Assembly (NCBI GenBank): GCA_963668605.1
Contig: OY764903.1
Coordinates: 5,828,001-5,892,000 of the forward strand
DNA length: 64,000 bases
Direction of reading: 5' to 3'
Source of the DNA: G963668605 sp963668605
GTDB lineage: Bacteria; Acidobacteriota; Terriglobia; Bryobacterales; Bryobacteraceae
Positions 62,101-64,000 of this stretch are shown in pieces (position 1 is the first letter of the stretch; the number at the start of each line of letters is the position of its first letter). The position numbers were made by a program, and so were the translations under genes. The notes beneath the pieces were generated by a model. It searched no databases, had not been told where the DNA came from, and worked only from the letters and a program-made list of their open reading frames with translations.

Positions 62101-62166
62101 TTTGGTGCGGTTGCCGCGTATCCTCGTGCTAGCATGAGAATTGGGCCGTCCGGTCCAACCCTCATC

Positions 62167-63090
62167 ATGCGAAACGTAGCGATTATCGGATCTGGTTGCG
62201 CTGGAAACACCGCAGCCATCTATACGGCGCGGGCCTCCCTGAATCCCCTGGTCGTCGGCGGGCACGAACCCGGCGGGCAGCTTTCGCTCACAACGCTCGT
62301 CGAGAACTTTCCCGGTTTCCCGGAAGGCATCAACGGGCCGGATCTTGTCGAGAACATGAAGCGCCAGGCGCAGAGCTTCGGCGCAGAGTACCTGGACGGT
62401 TCAGTGATCGAGGCCGATCTCTCCAAACGTCCCTTCCGGCTGAACGTCGAGGGCGAATGGATTGAGACCCGTGCGCTGATTATCGCCTCAGGAGCCTCGG
62501 CGCGCTGGATCGGGCTCGAATCCGAGCAGAAACTGATCGGGCATGGTGTCAGTTCCTGCGCCACGTGCGACGGCTTCTTCTATCGCGGGAAGAAGATCAT
62601 GGTGGTTGGCGGTGGCGACTCGGCGATGGAAGAGGCCAATTTCCTCACCCGCTTCGGCTCGGAGGTGGCGCTTGTGCACCGTCGCGAGGAGTTCCGCGCG
62701 TCGAAGATCATGCTCGACCGCATGCACGCAAACCCCAAGATCAAGCTGTTGCTCAATACCGTTGTGGAAGAGGTTCTCGACGGCGGCGCGGGCGTCGTCA
62801 CCGGCGTTCGCCTGCGCAACGTCAAGACCGGCGAAGTCTCACAGCGCGAGGTCGATGGCTTCTTTGTCGCCATCGGCCACATCCCAAATACCAAGGTCTT
62901 TGCGGGCCAACTTGAATTAGACGCGGACGGCTACATCGTCTCGCACGGCGGCGCACGCACCAGTGTGGCGGGCGTCTTCCATGCCGGCGACGTGCAGGAT
63001 CGCACCTACCGGCAGGCCATCACGGCATCCGGAGCGGGTTGCATGGCGGCCATCGAAGTCGAGCGCATGCTCGAAGCCGAAGGGCACTAG
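62167..63090 (+). CDS. trxB: Thioredoxin-disulfide reductase
   Basis: A 307-residue flavoprotein. The FAD-binding GSGCAGNTAAIYTARA, redox-active CATCDGFF (Cys131, Cys134), NADPH-binding VVGGGDSAMEEA and the closing GVFHAGDVQDRTYRQAITAS are as in TrxB. The first ATG at 62134 would add 11 residues without similarity; ATG 62167 fits better. The FAD loop has Cys11 and Asn14 where Pro and Tyr are common. It reduces thioredoxin with NADPH. Confidence 0.94.
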   Translation: MRNVAIIGSGCAGNTAAIYTARASLNPLVVGGHEPGGQLSLTTLVENFPGFPEGINGPDLVENMKRQAQSFGAEYLDGSVIEADLSKRPFRLNVEGEWIETRALIIASGASARWIGLESEQKLIGHGVSSCATCDGFFYRGKKIMVVGGGDSAMEEANFLTRFGSEVALVHRREEFRASKIMLDRMHANPKIKLLLNTVVEEVLDGGAGVVTGVRLRNVKTGEVSQREVDGFFVAIGHIPNTKVFAGQLELDADGYIVSHGGARTSVAGVFHAGDVQDRTYRQAITASGAGCMAAIEVERMLEAEGH

Positions 63091-63227
63091 AGCAGAGCAT
63101 CCATCTACTCGATACACGTAGACTTGTATTGTCCAAAAGGTGCGTTGAAGCGATATTGTGTGCTATTGGGCGGACCATGGTCTGCAGACTAATTCATCAG
63201 CTTGCTTGCCGGTGATATGCTTTAGGT

Positions 63228-63719
63228 TTGAAAAATCTTAAAATTCTAGCGTTGCTAATAGTTTGCATTGGCATTCCCTTTGCTATTGTGATTGGCCTGC
63301 GCGCTACTCCGGATACCACCACCGCGCCGCCCAAAGTCAGCTATGCGGAGTTGGTCAGCATTCTGCTCACCGGCGTTACCATCGTCCTAGCCATCGGTGC
63401 GGTGTTTCTTGGGGCTCTGGCCATCTGGGGCTACCAAAGCATTAAACAGGAAGCCGTGACCGCTGCCAAGACGAGTGCCGATGCTGCGATCCAAGAGAGA
63501 ACCGAGTTGGTAGTAGATAAGGCTGTTGAAGCAGCGGTTGATAAGGCGGTCAGAGGCCAAATGAAGTCAATCGCTGGTAAGATTAGGAGAGAGATTAAGC
63601 GGAACGATCAGAGGACGGATGATCTCATGTACCCAGCGGCGTTTTCGCAACATCCAACAGAAGGGGAACCGTCTGGTCCCGTAGCAGATGAATACCCTGA
63701 TGGAGCACAAAATCAATGA
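63228..63719 (+). CDS. Two-helix membrane protein, function unknown
   Basis: A 163-residue protein from TTG 63228. Two membrane helices (about residues 5-22, KILALLIVCIGIPFAIVI, and 43-66, LVSILLTGVTIVLAIGAVFL) are followed by a long charged helix of Ala/Val/Lys-rich heptads (about 74-125) and a disordered tail. Its stop codon overlaps the ATG of the ImmA/IrrE gene, so the two are co-transcribed; it may be the membrane partner of that peptidase. No known family. Confidence 0.6.
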   Translation: MKNLKILALLIVCIGIPFAIVIGLRATPDTTTAPPKVSYAELVSILLTGVTIVLAIGAVFLGALAIWGYQSIKQEAVTAAKTSADAAIQERTELVVDKAVEAAVDKAVRGQMKSIAGKIRREIKRNDQRTDDLMYPAAFSQHPTEGEPSGPVADEYPDGAQNQ

Positions 63720-64000
63720 AGATGGATCGGGAAACTCGCGCATTCATCCAGCGGCTTCAGTCCGATGCACCTGTTAACATTGTCGGAATCTCGAAGGTTC
63801 TCGGGTTGAACGTTTGGGAGTCCCAAACACTACCCGATGGAGTCGCCGGGAAATTATTCCGAGATCGAAAGAACGGTGGCGGCGGTGGATACAGCATCAT
63901 TGTCCGTGCTCAAGATCCCGTTGTCCGGAAGCGCTTCACGATCGCACACGAACTAGCCCACTATCTACTTCATCGCCACTTGTTCAGTGATGAACTGGTA
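63716..64000 (+). CDS. ImmA/IrrE-family metallo-endopeptidase (partial)
   Basis: 95 residues are visible before the right edge. The zinc motif HELAH at residues 78-82 (FTIAHELAHYLLHR) identifies the family, whose members cleave transcriptional repressors, for example ImmR or DdrO. The N-terminal part contains a short helix domain (VNIVGISKVLGLNVWESQTL). It overlaps the upstream membrane-protein gene by four bases. Members are common on mobile elements and in stress operons; the repressor substrate may lie past the window. Confidence 0.85.
   Translation, partial: MKMDRETRAFIQRLQSDAPVNIVGISKVLGLNVWESQTLPDGVAGKLFRDRKNGGGGGYSIIVRAQDPVVRKRFTIAHELAHYLLHRHLFSDELV

Noticed and set aside
1..64000. 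CRISPR arrays, tRNA or rRNA genes
   Set aside because: No regularly spaced repeats and no cloverleaf or rRNA-like segment was seen in the intergenic regions.

Overview
The window looks like an Acidobacteriota chromosome, most likely of the Bryobacterales/'Solibacter' type. The reasons are an Oar-type TonB-dependent receptor with an N-terminal carboxypeptidase-regulatory domain, a C-terminal domain resembling the Solibacter-type TIGR03437 family, a PEP-CTERM protein, sulfatases with Tat-like leaders, many TPR proteins and high GC coding. This placement is inferred from family content only. No rRNA, tRNA, CRISPR array or insertion sequence was recognised.

Layout. 1-8.2 kb: M3 peptidase (cut by the left edge), sulfatase, a hairpin-forming intergenic repeat cluster, the MsrPQ methionine sulfoxide reductase pair and two secreted proteins. 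8.5-18.7 kb: divergent PyrD-like enzyme, a frameshifted secreted protein, a sulfatase/TonB-dependent receptor operon, an unusual Nramp-family transporter and a short RNase R/II-like enzyme. 18.7-24.4 kb: accessory island. 24.5-31.6 kb: dnaE, accA, a small protein, and a MacA-like adaptor with an ABC ATPase. 31.7-37.5 kb: GH36-like glycosidase, GT39-like glycosyltransferase, thiD and a PP2C phosphatase. 37.5-52.9 kb: Oar-like barrel plus TPR protein, miaA, a large TPR protein, DUF4920, PafA-like phosphatase, groES, OmpH/Skp, triheme cytochrome, radical SAM protein, class II photolyase, epimerase and a TonB-like protein. 52.9-58.9 kb: operon of a MerR-HTH/TPR protein, DUF2760 and two Hsp70-like proteins. 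59.0-63.1 kb: feoAB, PEP-CTERM protein, trxB. 63.2-64 kb: a membrane protein and an ImmA/IrrE peptidase cut by the right edge.

The most notable region is the island. It has a type II restriction-modification set: a NotI-like endonuclease divergent from a ribbon-helix-helix protein, a C5 methyltransferase and Vsr. Around it lie remnants of four toxin-antitoxin systems. In each recognisable one the toxin reading frame is broken (GNAT toxin, HicA, HEPN, DUF5615 PIN-like), while every antitoxin still present (HicB, MNT nucleotidyltransferase, DUF433) is open. Either toxins were selectively inactivated and antitoxins kept, or the assembly carries clustered indels; read-level checking would separate the two.

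The other candidate for an under-described system is the four-gene MerR-TPR / DUF2760 / Hsp70 / Hsp70-DUF3731 operon, which looks like a self-contained chaperone module with its own DNA-binding TPR protein.
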